A stretch of 64,000 nucleotides of DNA from Candidatus Bacteroides merdavium (lineage in GTDB: Bacteria > Bacteroidota > Bacteroidia > Bacteroidales > Bacteroidaceae). The notes under the pieces are model-generated. The model saw only the letters and a list, made by a program, of their open reading frames with translations, had not been told where the DNA came from and did no database searches. The stretch is taken from NCBI GenBank assembly GCA_019116805.1, contig DXAV01000015.1:1-64000 (forward strand), written 5' to 3'. Below, piece after piece: positions 45,598-55,161 of the stretch (position 1 is the first letter of the stretch; each line of letters begins with the position of its first letter). Position numbers and translations under genes: made by a program.

Positions 45598-47082
45598 ATG
45601 CCCATGATGAAGACCATCCTCCTGTTCTCCCTGCTGCTCCTGACCAGCCTGTGCGACCTGCGGGGGCAAAATCCGCTGTCGGCTGATAGCTTACTGCGCG
45701 CACGCCTCGACACGATTGTGAAACATGACCTGCCGCTGGGCGGCAACGCGGGTATCTGTATCTACGACCTGACGGCCGGACGCATGCTCTACGAACATCA
45801 GGCCGACAAGCTGTCGCGTCCCGCCTCGACCATGAAGGTGATGACGGCCATCACGGCGCTGGCACAACCGGGAGCCATGGAGCCGTTCCGCACGGAGCTG
45901 TGGACCACGGGCCGCGTGGCGGGCGACACGCTGCGGGGCGACCTCTACGTGGTGGGCGGCTTCGACCCCGAGTTCGACACGGACGACCTGGAGGAGCTTA
46001 TCGGCGGCCTGACGCGGCGGGGCATCCGCGTGGTGGACGGCCGTATCGTGGGCGACGTGTCGATGAAGGACTCGCTCTACTGGGGCTCGGGCTGGCTGTG
46101 GGACGACGCTCCTGCCGCCTATCAGCCCTACCTCTCGCCGCTGATGCTGAACAAGGGTGTGCTCCAGCTATCCATACTTCCCGACGAGCGGGGGCTCTCG
46201 GCGCTGGTCATCGGCAACCCTTCTTCCTCTTATTATACGATAGAGAACCACACGCGCAGCCACTGGCCCGCCGCGGGGCCGCTGCGCGTGACGCGCAACT
46301 GGATGGAGAACGGCAACCGCATTATCCTGCAGGGCAATGTGCGGGCGGCGGAGGGACGCTCGTTCAGCCTCTTCGACTCGGGCCGCATGTTCATGCACGT
46401 CTTTGTGGAGCGGCTGCTGGAGGCGGGCATCCGCTGTACGGCCGTCACAGACAGCGCCCGTGCGGGTATCGAGGCGGCCTACTGCTTCGGTGAGCTGCCC
46501 CGCGACGAGGGACGGACGAGGCTGGCTACGCACGAGACTCCCCTGCAGGCCGTGCTCGACGAGATGCTCAAGGAGAGTGACAACCTGAACGCCGAAGCCA
46601 TGCTCTGCCGGGCGGGCGTGCTGGCTTCGGGCGGCAAGAAGCGGGTGTCGGCCAAGGACGGACTAGATGCCATGCGGACCCTCATCAGGCGCGTCGGGCT
46701 GAACCCGAAGCACTACAGCCTGGCCGACGGGTGCGGCCTGTCGCACTACGACTACCTCTCGCCCGAACTGCTGGTGGCCATGCTTCGCTATGCCTACTCG
46801 CGCAGCGACATCTTCTCGCCGCTCTACAAGGCCCTGCCCGTGAGCGGGGTGGACGGCACGCTGAAGTACCGCATGGGTTACGGCACGCCCGCCTTCCGGC
46901 AGGTGCATGCCAAGACCGGCTCCTATACGGGCATCAATGCGCTGGCGGGTTATTTGAAGACCACTGAGGGGCATTGGGTGGCCTTCGCCATCATGACGCA
47001 GAACGTGCTTTCGGGTCGCCAGGCACGGGCTTTTCAGGATGCCGTGTGTCTGGAGGTGGTGAAGGCTTCCATCAAGAAATAA
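45598..47082 (+). CDS. dacB: D-alanyl-D-alanine carboxypeptidase/endopeptidase (PBP4 type)
   Basis: A 494-residue periplasmic penicillin-binding protein of the S13 family that trims or cleaves peptidoglycan cross-links. A signal peptide of about 24 residues (MPMMKTILLFSLLLLTSLCD) precedes the catalytic domain. The active-site motifs are STMK (Ser77, Lys80), SDN in LKESDNLNAEAM and KTG in VHAKTGSYTG. An S13-type insert lies between the first and second motifs. It is convergent with trpA, three bases apart, with no terminator between them. Confidence 0.95.
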   Translation: MPMMKTILLFSLLLLTSLCDLRGQNPLSADSLLRARLDTIVKHDLPLGGNAGICIYDLTAGRMLYEHQADKLSRPASTMKVMTAITALAQPGAMEPFRTELWTTGRVAGDTLRGDLYVVGGFDPEFDTDDLEELIGGLTRRGIRVVDGRIVGDVSMKDSLYWGSGWLWDDAPAAYQPYLSPLMLNKGVLQLSILPDERGLSALVIGNPSSSYYTIENHTRSHWPAAGPLRVTRNWMENGNRIILQGNVRAAEGRSFSLFDSGRMFMHVFVERLLEAGIRCTAVTDSARAGIEAAYCFGELPRDEGRTRLATHETPLQAVLDEMLKESDNLNAEAMLCRAGVLASGGKKRVSAKDGLDAMRTLIRRVGLNPKHYSLADGCGLSHYDYLSPELLVAMLRYAYSRSDIFSPLYKALPVSGVDGTLKYRMGYGTPAFRQVHAKTGSYTGINALAGYLKTTEGHWVAFAIMTQNVLSGRQARAFQDAVCLEVVKASIKK

Positions 47083-47085
47083 TAA

Positions 47086-47865
47086 CTAATCCTTTGTCAA
47101 CGCTTCTTTCAGCCGGGCGATGGCCAGAGCCGCGTCGCCCCCGGCCTCGCTGAGCAGGGTAACTAACCGGCTGCCGATGATGGCGCCCGACGAGGCCCTG
47201 CAGGCCGCTTCGAACGTGGCCTTGTTGGAGATGCCAAAGCCCACCAGCCGCGGATGCTTCAGTCTCAGGCTGTCGATGCGGCGGAAGTAGGCCTGCTTCT
47301 GCTCGTCGAACGAACGCTGGGCTCCCGTCACGGCTGCCGACGACACCATGTAGATGAAGCCTCCCGTGTGTCGGTCGATCTCTCGTACTCGTTCGTCGCT
47401 CGTCTCGGGCGTGACGAGCATCACCACGTGCAGGTCGTAACGTTCGGCCGTGGCCTGGTAGTGCTCGCGGTATTCGCGCAGGGGCAGGTCGGGGATGATG
47501 AGGCCGTCGATGCCGCACGCCCGGCAGCGCTGGCAGAAGGCCTCGAAGCCGAACTGGAGGATGGGGTTAAGGTAGCCCATCAGCAGCAGGGGGATGTGCA
47601 CTGTGCGGCGGATGTCGGCCAGCTGGTCGAAGAGGCGGCGCAGGCTCATGCCGTTGCGCAGGGCAGTAGTGGCAGCCTGCTGGATGACGGGGCCATCGGC
47701 CAGGGGGTCGCTGAAGGGGATGCCTATCTCGATCATGTCCACACCTGCGTCCTGCAGGGCCTGGATAGTGGCGGCGGTGCCGTCGGGGGTGGGGCAGCCG
47801 GCACAGAAGTAGATGGAGAGGATGCGGCTGCTCTTGGTCTGGAAAAGTTGGTCTATACGGTTCAT
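47086..47865 (-). CDS. trpA: Tryptophan synthase alpha chain
   Basis: Cleaves indole-3-glycerol phosphate to indole and glyceraldehyde 3-phosphate and passes indole to TrpB. 259 residues; the catalytic residues lie in MIEIGIPFSDPLADGPVIQ (the Glu and Asp of the family) and the phosphate loop in LVGFGISNKATFE with GAIIGSRLV. Last gene of the trp operon, 24 bp after trpD. Its end nearly touches dacB. Confidence 0.98.
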   Translation of the reverse strand: MNRIDQLFQTKSSRILSIYFCAGCPTPDGTAATIQALQDAGVDMIEIGIPFSDPLADGPVIQQAATTALRNGMSLRRLFDQLADIRRTVHIPLLLMGYLNPILQFGFEAFCQRCRACGIDGLIIPDLPLREYREHYQATAERYDLHVVMLVTPETSDERVREIDRHTGGFIYMVSSAAVTGAQRSFDEQKQAYFRRIDSLRLKHPRLVGFGISNKATFEAACRASSGAIIGSRLVTLLSEAGGDAALAIARLKEALTKD

Positions 47866-47889
47866 GGTTTTCTTGTTTATATTTCTTGT

Positions 47890-48885
47890 CTATCGGTTTA
47901 TTTCAATGAATTTCTTCAGTGTCTTGAGTGCCTGCCCGCTTTCCAGCGAACGGCGGGCGATGTCGATGCACTCGCCTATCTCCTTGTCCGGCTCCATGAG
48001 CTGGATGGCGAAGGCGGCGTTCACCAGTACACAGTGCTTCTGGGCCGGCGTGGCGCGGTTGGTGAGCACGGCGTCGAAGATGCGGCTCGCGTCCTCGCGG
48101 TTCCGGCCCCCTTGCAGGTCGGTGGGGCGTGCGGGTTCGAAGCCCAGCTCCTGCGGGCGGTAGATGCGCTCGTCGCGGCGGGTCATTACCTTGAACTCGT
48201 CGGTCAGGGAGATTTCGTCGTAGTTGTCAAGGCTGTTGACCACGGCAAACTCCACGCCCGCCTTGCAGAATACGTAGGTGTAGAGGCGCATCAGCGACAA
48301 CTGGCTGACGCCCAGCAGCTGGTAGGCCGGGCGGCAGGGGTTGACGAGCGGTCCCAGCAGGTTGAACAGGGTACGCACGCCCAACGACTTGCGCACGGCG
48401 GCCACCGACTTCATGGCGGGGTTGAAGAGCTGGGCATGCAGGTAGGCCAGGTTGCATTCGTCCATACTGCGGCGCAGGGTGTCGAGATTGGCAGTGAAGC
48501 GGATGCCGTGCTCCTCGATGACGTCGCTCGCGCCGCTTACCGACGTGGCGCCATAGTTGCCGTGCTTGGCCACCTTGTAGCCCGCGCCTGCCACGACGAA
48601 GCAGGCGCAGGTGGAGATGTTGAACGTGTTCTTGCCATCGCCTCCGGTGCCCACGATGTCGATGGGGCGGTAGGGGGCGAAGTCGATGGGTACGCGTGTC
48701 TGCATCAGCGCCTCGCGGAAGCCGGTCAGCTCGTCCACGGTGATGTCGCGCATGCGGAAGGCCGTCAGCAGGGCAGCCACCTGTGCGTCGGGGTAGCGGC
48801 CGGCCGTGATGTCGAGCAGCAGCTGGCGGGCCTCGGCCTCGCTCAGGTGCTCGTGGTTGAAGAGTCGGGAAAGTATCTGTTTCAT
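47890..48885 (-). CDS. trpD: Anthranilate phosphoribosyltransferase
   Basis: Joins anthranilate to PRPP. 331 residues from the start at 48885 (MKQILSRLFNHEHLSEAEAR). The glycine-rich PRPP loop GTGGDGKNTFNIST and the KHGNYGATSVSGASDVIEEHG segment are diagnostic, with the metal-binding VNSLDNYDEIS later. The frame could run upstream to 49005, but that part overlaps trpG and has no family sequence. It lies 20 bp after trpG. Confidence 0.97.
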   Translation of the reverse strand: MKQILSRLFNHEHLSEAEARQLLLDITAGRYPDAQVAALLTAFRMRDITVDELTGFREALMQTRVPIDFAPYRPIDIVGTGGDGKNTFNISTCACFVVAGAGYKVAKHGNYGATSVSGASDVIEEHGIRFTANLDTLRRSMDECNLAYLHAQLFNPAMKSVAAVRKSLGVRTLFNLLGPLVNPCRPAYQLLGVSQLSLMRLYTYVFCKAGVEFAVVNSLDNYDEISLTDEFKVMTRRDERIYRPQELGFEPARPTDLQGGRNREDASRIFDAVLTNRATPAQKHCVLVNAAFAIQLMEPDKEIGECIDIARRSLESGQALKTLKKFIEINR

Positions 48886-48905
48886 GAGTGGTTGATGGTT
48901 AGTGG

Positions 48906-49484
<579 letters not shown>

Positions 49485-49511
49485 GAGAATGTAAGTCTTT
49501 AAATCATTCAG

Positions 49512-50129
49512 TTATTTGGTTAACTCTTGCAGGAAGCCGCGCAGCCGCTCCACGTCCTTCAGGCCGGGAGTCGTCTCGAAGCGGCTGTTGAGGTCGATGC
49601 CTGCCAGCTGCGGATGATGGAACTGACGGATGGCATTTGCGCTGCCTGCGTTGAGCCCTCCGCTTAGGAAGAACGGTGTGTGGCCGACGTAGCGGTGGAG
49701 CAAGCTCCAATCGAACTGCCGTCCCGTGCCGCCCAATTGGGGCGTCTTACTCTCGAAGAGAAAGTAGTCGCAGGCGCCGTGGTAGGCCTCCGTGGCAGCC
49801 ACGTCTCGCGGATTAGCCAGATGGAGGGCTTTGATGACCTTCAGCCCGTGGCCTTCGCGCAATGATTGGCAGTACAGAGGTGATTCCTTGCCGTGCAGTT
49901 GCACATAGTCCAGCTCGAAACGGTCGGCATATGTTAGTACGGTTTCCTTGGTTTCGTTGACGAATACTCCGATGCGTCGGGCCCGGCAGGGCAGGTAGTC
50001 GGGCATCTGATAGACGAAGCGGGGCGAGCGGGGGTAGAACACGAAGCCGATGAAATCCACGCCCAGCTCTTCGACTTGGCGGATGTTCTCGCCGTCGGTC
50101 ATACCGCATACTTTGACAAGAAGGTTCAT
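49512..50129 (-). CDS. trpF: Phosphoribosylanthranilate isomerase
   Basis: Amadori-type isomerisation of phosphoribosylanthranilate to CdRP. 205 residues; the catalytic Cys is in LVKVCGMTDGENI at the N-terminus, DFIGFVFYPRSPRFV follows, and the C-terminal FFLSGGLNAGSANAI and GIDLNSRFETTPGLKD bind phosphate and hold the catalytic Asp. The start overlaps the trpC stop by four bases (ATGA), indicating coupled translation. Confidence 0.97.
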   Translation of the reverse strand: MNLLVKVCGMTDGENIRQVEELGVDFIGFVFYPRSPRFVYQMPDYLPCRARRIGVFVNETKETVLTYADRFELDYVQLHGKESPLYCQSLREGHGLKVIKALHLANPRDVAATEAYHGACDYFLFESKTPQLGGTGRQFDWSLLHRYVGHTPFFLSGGLNAGSANAIRQFHHPQLAGIDLNSRFETTPGLKDVERLRGFLQELTK

Positions 50130-50968
50130 AAGGCGGAGGAAGTTTGGAGGTGAGACATCTGTTGGATGAAGGTGTGTAGCTCGTCGCCCGGGCGTTCGCT
50201 CCGCATGAAGCGTTCGCCGATGAGCAGTCCGCGGTAGCCATGGCGGCGCAGCAGGCAGGCCGTCTCGGCATCGTGGATGCCGCTTTCGGCCACCATTAGC
50301 GGGTGATGCTCCGTGCTTGCCGTGGCTTGTGCCAAGGCTTCAGCCAGGTCGATGGCATGCGAGGCATCGGTGTGGAAGGTACCCAGGCTGCGGTTGTTCA
50401 CCCCTACGAGGTCGGGGCGGCAGTCCAGATAGTCCAGTTCGTCGGGGGCGTGCAGCTCGAGCAAGATTTCCAGCCCCAGTTCGTGGGCCTGCTGTGCCAG
50501 TTCGCTGCACTGGTTTCGGTCGAGGCAGGCGGCGATGAGCAGCACGGCATCTGCTTCGACTACGCGTGCCTGCAACAACTGGTAAGGGTCGATGACGAAG
50601 TCCTTGCGCAGGATGGGTAGGCTGGTGAGCGGCCGTGCGGTAGTGAGGTCACCCAGCCTGCCGGCAAAGAAAGCCTCGTCCGTCAGGATGGAAAGGGCGG
50701 CGGCTCCTGCGGCCTCGTATTGGGGAATTACCTCGTCAGGTCGTGCCTCGCGGTTGATCCAGCCCTTCGACGGCGAGCGGCGTTTGAACTCGGTGATGAT
50801 GCCCGTGGACGAGGTGGCCAAGGCCTGTCTCAGGCTATGGGCAGTCCGTTGTCTCCTTTCGTCGGCTATGGCTGCCAGAAGGTCGGCAGTGAGGTGGCGT
50901 TTTTGCGTCTCCACCTCTTCGCGTTTGTGTGCGATGATTTCTTTCAGAATGTCTCTTTCCATTGTCAT
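50126..50968 (-). CDS. trpC: Indole-3-glycerol phosphate synthase
   Basis: Closes the indole ring from CdRP. The start is at 50968 (MTMERDILKEIIAHKREEVE) or 50962 (MERDIL); AAGGAG upstream suits the second better. That gives 280 or 278 residues, slightly longer than typical. Family motifs are ITEFKRRSPSKGWI, ALSILTDEAFFAGRLGDL, LRKDFVIDPYQ, LEILLELHAPDEL, VGVNNRSLGTF and VAESGIH. The frame extends upstream to 51178 but that part overlaps trpE and is not coding. It follows trpE by about 11 bp. Confidence 0.96.
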   Translation of the reverse strand: MTMERDILKEIIAHKREEVETQKRHLTADLLAAIADERRQRTAHSLRQALATSSTGIITEFKRRSPSKGWINREARPDEVIPQYEAAGAAALSILTDEAFFAGRLGDLTTARPLTSLPILRKDFVIDPYQLLQARVVEADAVLLIAACLDRNQCSELAQQAHELGLEILLELHAPDELDYLDCRPDLVGVNNRSLGTFHTDASHAIDLAEALAQATASTEHHPLMVAESGIHDAETACLLRRHGYRGLLIGERFMRSERPGDELHTFIQQMSHLQTSSAL

Positions 50969-50979
50969 GTCTCCTTGGG

Positions 50980-52377
50980 CTAAAAGTTTTGTGCCAGTTC
51001 GATGGCGCGGCGCAGGGCCGCCAGCTTGTTGTTCACTTCCTGCAATTCGTTTTCTACGTTGCTCTTGGCTACGATTCCGCCGCCTGCCTGGAACCACAAT
51101 ACGCTGTTTCGGCTCACGAAAGTGCGGATGGTGATGGCCTGGTTGAGCGAGCCGTCCAACCCGATGAAGCCGATGCATCCGCCGTAGGCACCGCGGTTGT
51201 GCGGTTCCAGTTCGCTGATGAGCTGCATGGCCCGTACTTTGGGCGCACCGCTCAACGTGCCGGCGGGGAAAGTATCGAGGAAGGTCTTTACGGCATTGGC
51301 TTCCGGTCGCAGGTCGCCGCTGACGCGGCTGACGAGGTGGATGACGTGGCTGTACAGCTGTGGTTCACGGAAGAAGTCCACACGTACGTCGGTGCAGTTG
51401 CGTGCCAGATCGTTGCGTGCCAGATCGACGAGCATCACGTGTTCGGCGTTCTCCTTGGGGTCGTCCAGCAGACGTCGGGTAGCCGCTTCGTCTTCCTCGC
51501 GGTTGCCTGTGCGTCGGGTGGTACCTGCTATAGGGTCGATGTAGGCCCGTCCGTCGGCGATGCGGCAGTGCGTCTCGGGCGAGGAGCCGAAGATGCGGAA
51601 GCCTCCGAAATCGAAATAGAAGAGGTAGGGCGAAGGGTTGACGCTGCGCAGGGCACGGTAGAGGTTGAAGTCGTCGCCTTCGAACCGTTGCTCGAAGCGG
51701 CGCGACAATACCATCTGGAATACGTCGCCCCGCAGGCAGTGGGCAATGGCACGGCGGATGTTGGCGCGGTGTTCGTCGTCGGTCAGTGTGGAGGTCACTT
51801 CTCCCGTTGGGTGGAAACCATACGTAGGAAAGTTGCGGTTCATTACGGCGGTCTGTACCTGGTCCAGGCCACTGGTCTCACCTTCGCCCAGCATCTCGAC
51901 GAACATCAGTTCGTGGTTGAAGTCATTGAAGACGATGAGGTATCGGTAGAGGATATAGAGGGCGTCGGGAGCATCGTTGCGTTCCTGGCGGCTGTCCTTC
52001 ACGGCAATGCCTTCAAGGTAGCGCACGGCGTTGAACGAGGTGTAGCCGTAAAGACCACAGTAACGGCTTCCTTCGCCTGTAACCTGGAAGCGGGACAGGA
52101 AGTGATTCAGGGCCGACGCCATGTCCCCTTCGGCTTCCAGTGTGCTTTCCCGCCGTGAGCCGTCGGGCATTCGGGTTACGACGGTGCCATGCTCGATACT
52201 GATAGAGGCGATAGGGCAGAGGCCGATGAAGGAGCGGCCGTTCTCGCCTCCATGGTAATCAGAGCTCTCCATGAGGGCACTTTGCGGGAAGAGGTCGCGC
52301 AGTTTCAGGTACGTGCTGACCGGGGTGTGGATGTCGCTAGGCAGGGTACGTGTTTGGGTAGTGTAACGGTAAGTCAT
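50980..52377 (-). CDS. trpE: Anthranilate synthase component I
   Basis: Makes anthranilate from chorismate and ammonia. 465 residues. The feedback-inhibition region near the N-terminus is SALMESSDYHGGENGRSFIG, the counterpart of the LLES-type tryptophan site. The chorismate-binding part contains IAGTTRRTGNREED, EHVMLVDLARNDLARN, FPAGTLSGAPKVRAM and GAYGGCIGFIGLDG. The start overlaps the trpB stop by four bases (ATGA). Confidence 0.98.
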   Translation of the reverse strand: MTYRYTTQTRTLPSDIHTPVSTYLKLRDLFPQSALMESSDYHGGENGRSFIGLCPIASISIEHGTVVTRMPDGSRRESTLEAEGDMASALNHFLSRFQVTGEGSRYCGLYGYTSFNAVRYLEGIAVKDSRQERNDAPDALYILYRYLIVFNDFNHELMFVEMLGEGETSGLDQVQTAVMNRNFPTYGFHPTGEVTSTLTDDEHRANIRRAIAHCLRGDVFQMVLSRRFEQRFEGDDFNLYRALRSVNPSPYLFYFDFGGFRIFGSSPETHCRIADGRAYIDPIAGTTRRTGNREEDEAATRRLLDDPKENAEHVMLVDLARNDLARNCTDVRVDFFREPQLYSHVIHLVSRVSGDLRPEANAVKTFLDTFPAGTLSGAPKVRAMQLISELEPHNRGAYGGCIGFIGLDGSLNQAITIRTFVSRNSVLWFQAGGGIVAKSNVENELQEVNNKLAALRRAIELAQNF

Positions 52378-53564
52378 AAGTTGTATTCGTTTTGATGTTT
52401 CAGATAGGTGTCCATGTCTTTGTCGCCACGCCCCGATACGGTGATGACGACTACATCGTCGGGCTTGGTCTGGAGGCGGGGCAGCACGGCCAGTGCGTGA
52501 GCGCTCTCCAGTGCGGGGATGATGCCTTCCAGCCGGGTCAGCTCATAGGCGGCACGCAGGGCTTCGTCATCGTTGACGGCCAGAACATCGGCCCGCTTCG
52601 TGGCGGCCAGGTGGGCGTGCAGAGGGCCGATGCCCGGGTAGTCCAGTCCGGCGGAGATGGAGTAAGGCTCGGTTACTTGTCCGTCCTCGTCTTGGATGAC
52701 ATAGGTGCGTGCGCCGTGCAGGATGCCCGTGCGTCCCAGTGCCAATGTAGCTGCCGTCTTGCCAGAATCCACGCCTAATCCGCCAGCTTCGGCCAGTACG
52801 ATGTGTACCCGTGGGTCGTCCAGGAACCTTAGCAGGGTACCGGCAGCATTGCTGCCTCCGCCCACGCAGGCTATCAGGTGGTCGGGCTGTTCGCGGCCTT
52901 CGAGTTCGGTCAGCTGGCGGGCAATCTCCTCGCCGATGACTGACTGCAGGTGGGCCACCAGTTGCGGGTAAGGATGCGGGCCTACGGTAGAACCTATCAG
53001 GTAATAGGTATCGTCGGGATGGCAGCACCAGTAGCGGATAGCCTCGTTGGTGGCATCCTTCAGTGTGGCGTTACCCGAAGTGACAGATACTACCTGCGCA
53101 CCCAGCATCTTCATTTTTTCCACATTGACATGCTGGCGTTCGATATCGGTTTTTCCCATGAATACAAGGCATTCCATGCCGGCCAAGGCACAGACGGTAG
53201 CGGCTGCCACGCCGTGCTGTCCGGCACCTGTTTCAGCAATGATGCGCCGCTTACCCATGCGGCGGGCCAGCAGCATCTGGCCTACAGCGTTGTTGATCTT
53301 ATGAGCCCCCGTGTGGTTTAGGTCTTCCCGCTTCAGATAGATTTTGCAGCCGTATTTCTCGGACAGGCGGCGGGTATGGTAGAGCGGCGACGGGCGACCT
53401 ACGTAATGCCGAAGCAGGTCTTCGAATTCGCGTTTGAAATCATCGCTGGGCAGGATGGTGCGGCAGGCCTCCTGCAGTTGGCTGACGCAGCGATGCAGGA
53501 TTTCGGGGATATAAGCTCCGCCGAACTCACCGTAGTAGCCGTTTGAATCAATTGAGTAGTTCAT
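52374..53564 (-). CDS. trpB: Tryptophan synthase beta chain
   Basis: PLP enzyme condensing indole with serine. 396 residues from the start at 53564 (MNYSIDSNGYYGEFGGAYIP); the upstream extension overlaps the attenuator and is not coding. Lys89 in LNHTGAHKINNAVGQ binds PLP, GGGSNAAGT is the phosphate loop and ETGAGQHGVAAA is the family segment. First gene of the trp operon, coupled to trpE by ATGA. Confidence 0.99.
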   Translation of the reverse strand: MNYSIDSNGYYGEFGGAYIPEILHRCVSQLQEACRTILPSDDFKREFEDLLRHYVGRPSPLYHTRRLSEKYGCKIYLKREDLNHTGAHKINNAVGQMLLARRMGKRRIIAETGAGQHGVAAATVCALAGMECLVFMGKTDIERQHVNVEKMKMLGAQVVSVTSGNATLKDATNEAIRYWCCHPDDTYYLIGSTVGPHPYPQLVAHLQSVIGEEIARQLTELEGREQPDHLIACVGGGSNAAGTLLRFLDDPRVHIVLAEAGGLGVDSGKTAATLALGRTGILHGARTYVIQDEDGQVTEPYSISAGLDYPGIGPLHAHLAATKRADVLAVNDDEALRAAYELTRLEGIIPALESAHALAVLPRLQTKPDDVVVITVSGRGDKDMDTYLKHQNEYNL

Positions 53565-53610
53565 TGTTGCAATGTATTTTGAGGTTATTGTTTTTAGGGT
53601 TGGGATAAAA

Positions 53611-53651
53611 AGAAAAGAGCTCCGTCGCAAGTTGCGGCGAAGCTCTTTTCT
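53611..53651 (-). terminator. trp operon attenuator hairpin
   Basis: AGAAAAGAGCT (53611-53621) and AGCTCTTTTCT (53641-53651) are perfect complements. Inside, GC-rich arms pair with one mismatch. On the minus-strand transcript the stem is followed by CTTTTTATC, about 45 bp before trpB. With the leader peptide upstream this is a transcription attenuator; Weinberg and colleagues named a Bacteroidetes RNA class of this kind Bacteroid-trp. Confidence 0.85.
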
Positions 53652-53702
53652 TTGCTTGTCCTTTCCAGCTGTCCTGATCCTTTCGGAAGATGGAAGCAGG
53701 TA

Positions 53703-53795
53703 TCAATGACTGCATATACGAGTGTTGCCCCCTTTACGACTTTGTATGAGTTGTAACGGTTGCCACCACCAATATTTATGCAGGTTAATAATCAT
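53703..53795 (-). CDS. trpL: trp operon leader peptide with three Trp codons
   Basis: A 30-codon frame starting at 53795: MIINLHKYWWWQPLQLIQSR, then KGGNTRICSH and TGA. Three consecutive TGG codons at positions 9-11 make a ribosome stall under tryptophan shortage likely. It lies between the trp promoter and the attenuator hairpin. The start codon is 25 bp after the predicted start of transcription. Confidence 0.88.
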   Translation of the reverse strand: MIINLHKYWWWQPLQLIQSRKGGNTRICSH

Positions 53796-53826
53796 GCTTT
53801 ATTTACGTTTTAATGTTTTATGTGGG

Positions 53827-53856
53827 CAAATGTATGCATTTTAATTGGAAACGCAA
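53827..53856 (-). promoter_or_regulatory. trp operon promoter
   Basis: On the minus strand TTG (complement of 53854-53856), a 19-bp spacer and TACATTTG (complement of 53827-53834). Transcription would begin near 53820 and run through trpL and the attenuator, giving a leader of about 255 nt before trpB. Confidence 0.75.
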
Positions 53857-53893
53857 GCTTTCTCTTGAAAAAAGTTATGTAGTGGAAGCATTT

Positions 53894-54886
53894 TTAAGAT
53901 TCGGTTTGTGGGCTGTCTTGTTCCTCGCTGTCCGAATGAACACGATATCGGGCTGGAGACATGCCTATATGAGCCTTTACATATTTGCCAAAAAAAGACT
54001 GGTTGGGGAAGTTGAACATCTCTGCTATTTCTTTGATAGACTTCTCTGAATGTTTCAACTGGTATTTTATTTGTTCGATGGCATATTCATTGATCCATTC
54101 AGTCGGAGTATGGCCATTGACTTCCTTAATGGCCCCCGAGATGTATTTGGCTGAATAGCACAGTCGGTCGGCATAGTAGCTTACAGAGCGGTGTATTCCT
54201 CCGTCAGCAGTCAGTTCTTCCATGAACAGTTTGAAGATATGCTTGCTTCGTTTGGCTTCTATTCCTGTCTCTTCGGTTTCATCGGAGTGTTTCTGGATGC
54301 CTGCCAGCATTTCATGGAACAGGGCAGAGAAGAGATATTCCAGAATTTCTTGGCGATAACGGTGTAAGGAATCACTGATTTTGTCCATAATCAGCTGACA
54401 ATACAGATTGAAATTCTGGTTTTCTTTTGTTTTTTCTTCCGGCGATTTGGCAAATACGGGATTCTTATAGAGATAATACAAGGCTTTTTCTGCTGCCTTT
54501 TCCCGTTTTACCGTCTGTTGCAGGAATTTGGTTGAAAAGCCTATCAGGCTGACTTTGTGCTGTGGACTAAGGAGCATGTTGCTTATAATCATGGTTGGCA
54601 GACAGACGAATGCTTCTCCTGCCTGTAACTGATAGTCCTTTTTGTTGATGTTCAGTTGCATTTTTCCTTCAATACAGGCAACAATGATGAAAAGATTCAG
54701 TCTTATCATCCGGTTGGAGTAGGGAAGTTTCTCCATGTGACGTGCCACTATGACATTATCATCTACATAATCTATATATTCTCCCTTCGTTTCTTCTTTG
54801 TATTTCTTGAAATCATCGATATCAACTGTGATGATTGTTTTTTCGTTCGTATACATATTATATTTATTAGAATTACATAATTTCAT
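53894..54886 (-). CDS. AraC-family transcriptional regulator
   Basis: A 330-residue regulator. The first ~200 residues include a cupin-like sensing part (LFIIVACIEGKMQLNINKKD, AGEAFVCLPTMIISN). The last ~100 hold two helix-turn-helix units (VSYYADRLCYSAKYISGAIKEVNGHTPTEWINEYA; IKEIAEMFNFPNQSFFGKYVKAHIGMSPARYR). The start may also be Met11 (54856). It is divergent from the RND efflux operon (276 bp between the starts) and is the natural candidate for its regulator. Confidence 0.93.
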   Translation of the reverse strand: MKLCNSNKYNMYTNEKTIITVDIDDFKKYKEETKGEYIDYVDDNVIVARHMEKLPYSNRMIRLNLFIIVACIEGKMQLNINKKDYQLQAGEAFVCLPTMIISNMLLSPQHKVSLIGFSTKFLQQTVKREKAAEKALYYLYKNPVFAKSPEEKTKENQNFNLYCQLIMDKISDSLHRYRQEILEYLFSALFHEMLAGIQKHSDETEETGIEAKRSKHIFKLFMEELTADGGIHRSVSYYADRLCYSAKYISGAIKEVNGHTPTEWINEYAIEQIKYQLKHSEKSIKEIAEMFNFPNQSFFGKYVKAHIGMSPARYRVHSDSEEQDSPQTES

Positions 54887-55126
54887 CTGGCGCTGTGAAT
54901 GACATAATATATAAAGTGTTCCAAGTACTCCAGTTTATGGGTCGGTAATCCGGAAGTCTGTTCTTTTCTCCCGTTGCAAAGTTGGGGAATATTGGTAGAA
55001 TTGAGTTGTTCTATTTCTCATAAAGGCTGTTCTATTATTCTTTATGTAATATTTTTTAAGTATGAGGTGGGGAATATGGAACATCTATACGGGAATTTAG
55101 ATAACATATGGCTTGTTCTATTCTTC

Positions 55127-55134
55127 TATCTTTG
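55127..55134 (+). promoter_or_regulatory. Putative -7 element of the RND efflux operon
   Basis: TATCTTTG, 28 bp before the adaptor start at 55162. No TTTG at the usual -33 distance is seen, which would fit an activator-dependent promoter. Confidence 0.5.
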
Positions 55135-55161
55135 TGCCAATTTTAAATCAATTAGTTGGAC

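Noticed and set aside
50969-51178. N-terminal extension of trpC
   Set aside because: Arg/His/Gln-rich translation overlapping trpE in another frame; family homology begins at MERDILKEII.
54887-55161. Riboswitch or tRNA in the divergent region before the efflux operon
   Set aside because: No cloverleaf or known aptamer core was found. The region is AT-rich with only a -7 element.
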